Of a DNA stretch of 64,000 bases, positions 61,325 to 64,000 are shown piece after piece. The notes beneath the pieces were generated by a model, which saw only the letters and a program-made list of their open reading frames with translations, had not been told where the DNA came from and made no database searches. The stretch lies in NCBI RefSeq assembly GCF_907164915.1, contig NC_061863.1, positions 9,983,882-10,047,881 on the forward strand, in the 5' to 3' direction. The position numbers and the translations under genes are program-made. This DNA comes from Impatiens glandulifera. Its lineage: Eukaryota; Streptophyta; Magnoliopsida; Ericales; Balsaminaceae. Each line of letters begins with the position of its first letter. Within the stretch, counting starts at the first letter, position 1.

Positions 61325-63919
61325 AAATATATATATATATAATACCCGGAAAATTCAAATTAAGTTAAAAAAACCTAAATTTGTTTCAACAGCAATATTT
61401 TATAGAGCTAATAAGTTATCTATTTAATAATAAAAAAATCCAATTATTTTACAAGAATATTTGAGGAGATAATAAATTAATTAATTAGATGTATTTTGTT
61501 TACCGACACCTAACATGGGCCGATATTTTAGCATAGGTAGAAGTTGGTGCATATGATTGGCCTTCTAATGAAAAAAATAAAAGAACTAATAATCATAATA
61601 ATAAACAAGAAAATAAAAATAAAAATAAAAAACCAAAGTTTTATTTTTATTTCAAATCTAAAATGCCCAAACACAAAAGTAAGCCTAGCTGGATACATGG
61701 AAAATAAAAAATAGAAAAGGAGATGGAGGGTTTATTTGAAACGAAGGCAAAAGATGAGGGGCCACTCCACTGAAGTAAAGAAGCAGGTGAAGAAAACGAC
61801 GCCATTTTCACAATGAATTAAAAAAGGAGTCCGGATTAAACGGACGGTTTCAATAGATCCGCAATTGATGGAGAAGTTCCGGATTTGCCCCCATGTAATT
61901 GATTTAATGTACAAATATTATGTTATAAATAATTATTAAAATTATATTTTAGATAGAACAACCTCCTATGTTCTTCATCTCTAAGATAAAACAACATCCT
62001 AAATTTATTATATTAAGGTAAGTAAAAGGGTTATATAACATATCTTCTATAGAAAAATGTTTTTTTAAAAAACAATGCACGGGTCGAGTATACCATCTAA
62101 GTCCTTCATTCCGTCCCTTTCATGGGCGGAACACTCGACATGATAGGTAATACATGTGACCGAATAATTTCGGATCGCATAAACCGCCCTTAAAGATGGA
62201 GAATTCGAATGGATAAAACTGACGATTAGGACAAATTCTTTCACGGAAGAGAAAATATTTTAATTTTAACAAAGCGGGAGTGAAATAAAATACGTAAATG
62301 TGACAATTCTAAAAAGTCAAAGTTAGTCTAGCGATATTTATTAAACCCTATTTTCAGTTCCTCACCTAACTTTAGACAGATGATTTCTGAGAAAATTGTT
62401 ATCTCATTTTTTGTTACGAGATTCGAGAGGAATGTAAGTACCGAGATTTAATGAAATCGATATTAAGTTAGACTTTAGTTTAGTTTATCATTTTGATTTC
62501 TTATCCCATTCAGAATTCGTGCATAAGGTAAGTTAGAGGCAAAAAAACTATCGAGTTGAATAAACATTTTAGGATGTCCATATCTCTTGATTGAGAGAAA
62601 TGCGCCTGACTCGATCGGTTTCACTCCATCTTGGGGCTAGCTAGCTATTGACTTTGATTCATAGTAGAAATAGGAATTGAGACTCTTTGCAATTTGCAAT
62701 TCAGATGACTTTCTTTTTTCATCGTCTCTTTCCCTTTCTCCCAAAGAATTCTGCCATTCAGCTCTCTAACAAGAAATAAGGGCTAATAATCGTCCAGGTG
62801 CCAAGTTACACACCAAAAATAAGTTAGTTAAGTTACTTCTACAGTTTTTAAACATTACACATACTAATTTGTTATAAATTATTAAAAATTAAAAAAAGAA
62901 GTTTAAGGTGATATTTAAAACATACTTATTAACCAGCCAATGTCAAATTCAACGAATTAAACTATATATTAGATTCTTTCTAAAAATTATTAAAAAATAA
63001 AACAAAGTTTAATTAAGGTGATATTTAAAACATATTTACTAACCAGCCAACTTTAATTCAACGAATTAAATTATATATTATATTCTTTGAATAGTCAATA
63101 CAAGAGTCAAATTCAATGTTCAACTAAAAATATTAAATTAAAACCATAAACATAATTTAATAATGATTATTCACACTAGGTGTTCTAATTGATAGAAACT
63201 ATATTTACAAGAATTTTATTAATATAAAGTATAATAAAAAATATTTATTAAATTAAATAAAAAATATTATATATAACTTAAACATATTAAGGCTTGTATG
63301 ATGTAGTTTCATAAATTATTTGAATTTATTTAGCTTAAAAGATTATAATATAAAAAATGACTGATTAAACCAAATAATCCCTACAAGTTTAGGGTCTTAA
63401 ACGATAGTTTCTTACAAGTTCAGGGATCTATTCGATCTTCTTCCCCATCGTCATATATTAAATATTGGACCTCTCTTCTTCAAGCCAGCATTTATAATTG
63501 ACTTTTTTCTACACATTCTTAATTGCTTTAGGTTTAGTTTGATTTCAACTCACAGTTTCTATTCCATTCCATTGTAAACCAACCCACTTTGCTTCAATCT
63601 CAACCTGTAAAACAAATTGGGATTACAATTGTTGATGCTGACTTTGTCGAGACAACAAATTAAGACTCCAATGGCAAAGGGTAATTTTTAATTTTTTAAA
63701 TTTATTTAGTCTTGAGTAAAGGTATGAAATTTACAACGGAACACATAATATGACTTGGTAATTGTTACTATACGACGTTGAAATTTATTCTTGTAGTAGG
63801 TCAATGAATAATCATACATGAATAAATATAATATGTACAGAGAGATATGAAGAGAGAAGAGAAAGAAAGCTGAAAACTTGGAGAAGAAGAGTTTTAGTTC
63901 ATAATAGTGTTCTTGAAAG
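61325..63919. other. Intergenic stretch
   Basis: AT-rich, with no coding segment I can identify. Two similar phrases, TTTAAGGTGATATTTAAAAC and TTAAGGTGATATTTAAAAC, near 62900-63030 show a local tandem duplication of about 110 bp. The last few hundred bases must contain the promoter of the gene at 63920; an AATAAATATAATATG stretch near 63820 is a possible TATA region. Confidence 0.45.
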
Positions 63920-64000
63920 ATGGGTATTAGGGAGTTTTACTTCCTGGTTTTAATCTTTACGCAATCACTGCTGGTATATGTTGAAGCACAAACAAATAAT
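63920..64000 (+). CDS. 5' end of a secreted or membrane protein (signal peptide), cut by window edge
   Basis: Twenty-seven codons run in frame from ATG 63920 to the last base: MGIREFYFLVLIFTQSLL, then VYVEAQTNN. The pattern is a textbook signal peptide: a short charged start, a hydrophobic core of about 14 residues, and a likely cleavage after VEA. Upstream is a purine-rich leader (GAAGAGAGAAGAGAAAG). Leucine-rich-repeat receptor kinases often begin this way, with AQT(N/D) right after the cleavage site, but 27 residues cannot decide the family. The downstream part lies outside the window. Confidence 0.6.
   Translation, partial: MGIREFYFLVLIFTQSLLVYVEAQTNN

Overview
The window is nuclear DNA from a flowering plant, most likely a eudicot. 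It is AT-rich, host genes are sparse, the genes I can model use GT-AG introns, and most of the sequence is layered transposons. Host features I can support are an intact COPT5-like copper transporter (25786-26247, minus), a tRNA-Ser with anticodon GCT (23798-23878, minus), a broken CC-NB-LRR resistance gene (12661-19111, minus), and the first 27 codons of a secreted or membrane protein running off the right edge (63920-64000, plus).

Region by region. 1-1138: retroelement-like remnant. 1139-6348: 5' part of a SIRE/Maximus-type Copia element whose long LTR carries 33-bp tandem repeats and a nested LINE 3' fragment. 6349-7850: gag and LTR of a second Copia element in reverse, split by a hAT-type MITE. 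8192-8983: a retroposed insert with a 14-bp target duplication and an RG-rich open frame. 10017-12110: a decayed LINE containing another hAT-type MITE. 12661-19111: NB-LRR pseudogene interrupted at 13329-18002 by a nearly complete Copia element with a perfect 5-bp target duplication. 19513-29720: minisatellite, microsatellites, tRNA, a MITE inside a MITE, and COPT5. 55858-61324: a decayed Copia element. 61325-63919: no gene seen.

The most interesting part is 29.7-55.6 kb, which looks like one giant Mutator-like element (MULE) of about 26 kb bounded by long, complex inverted repeats. It carries a FAR1/MULE/SWIM transposase gene (minus), two divergent genes for Ulp1-like (C48) cysteine proteases (plus), a DUF7745-like gene (plus), and a captured host fragment that I can model as an intact five-exon, 224-residue tandem-BRCT gene resembling the C-terminus of plant BARD1/BRCA1 (minus). 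One arm also holds the TATA box and first exon of a HAL2/SAL-type phosphatase gene. The non-coding parts are seeded with an 18-bp quasi-palindrome (AGCGAANANATNTTCGCT) and a roughly 120-bp repeat module, neither of which I noticed outside the element. Transposase, Ulp1 and DUF7745 genes all carry small lesions, so this copy is probably non-autonomous, whereas the BRCT gene has none that I can find.

All gene models and homologies come from reading the sequence and from memory of protein families. No alignment or database search was run.
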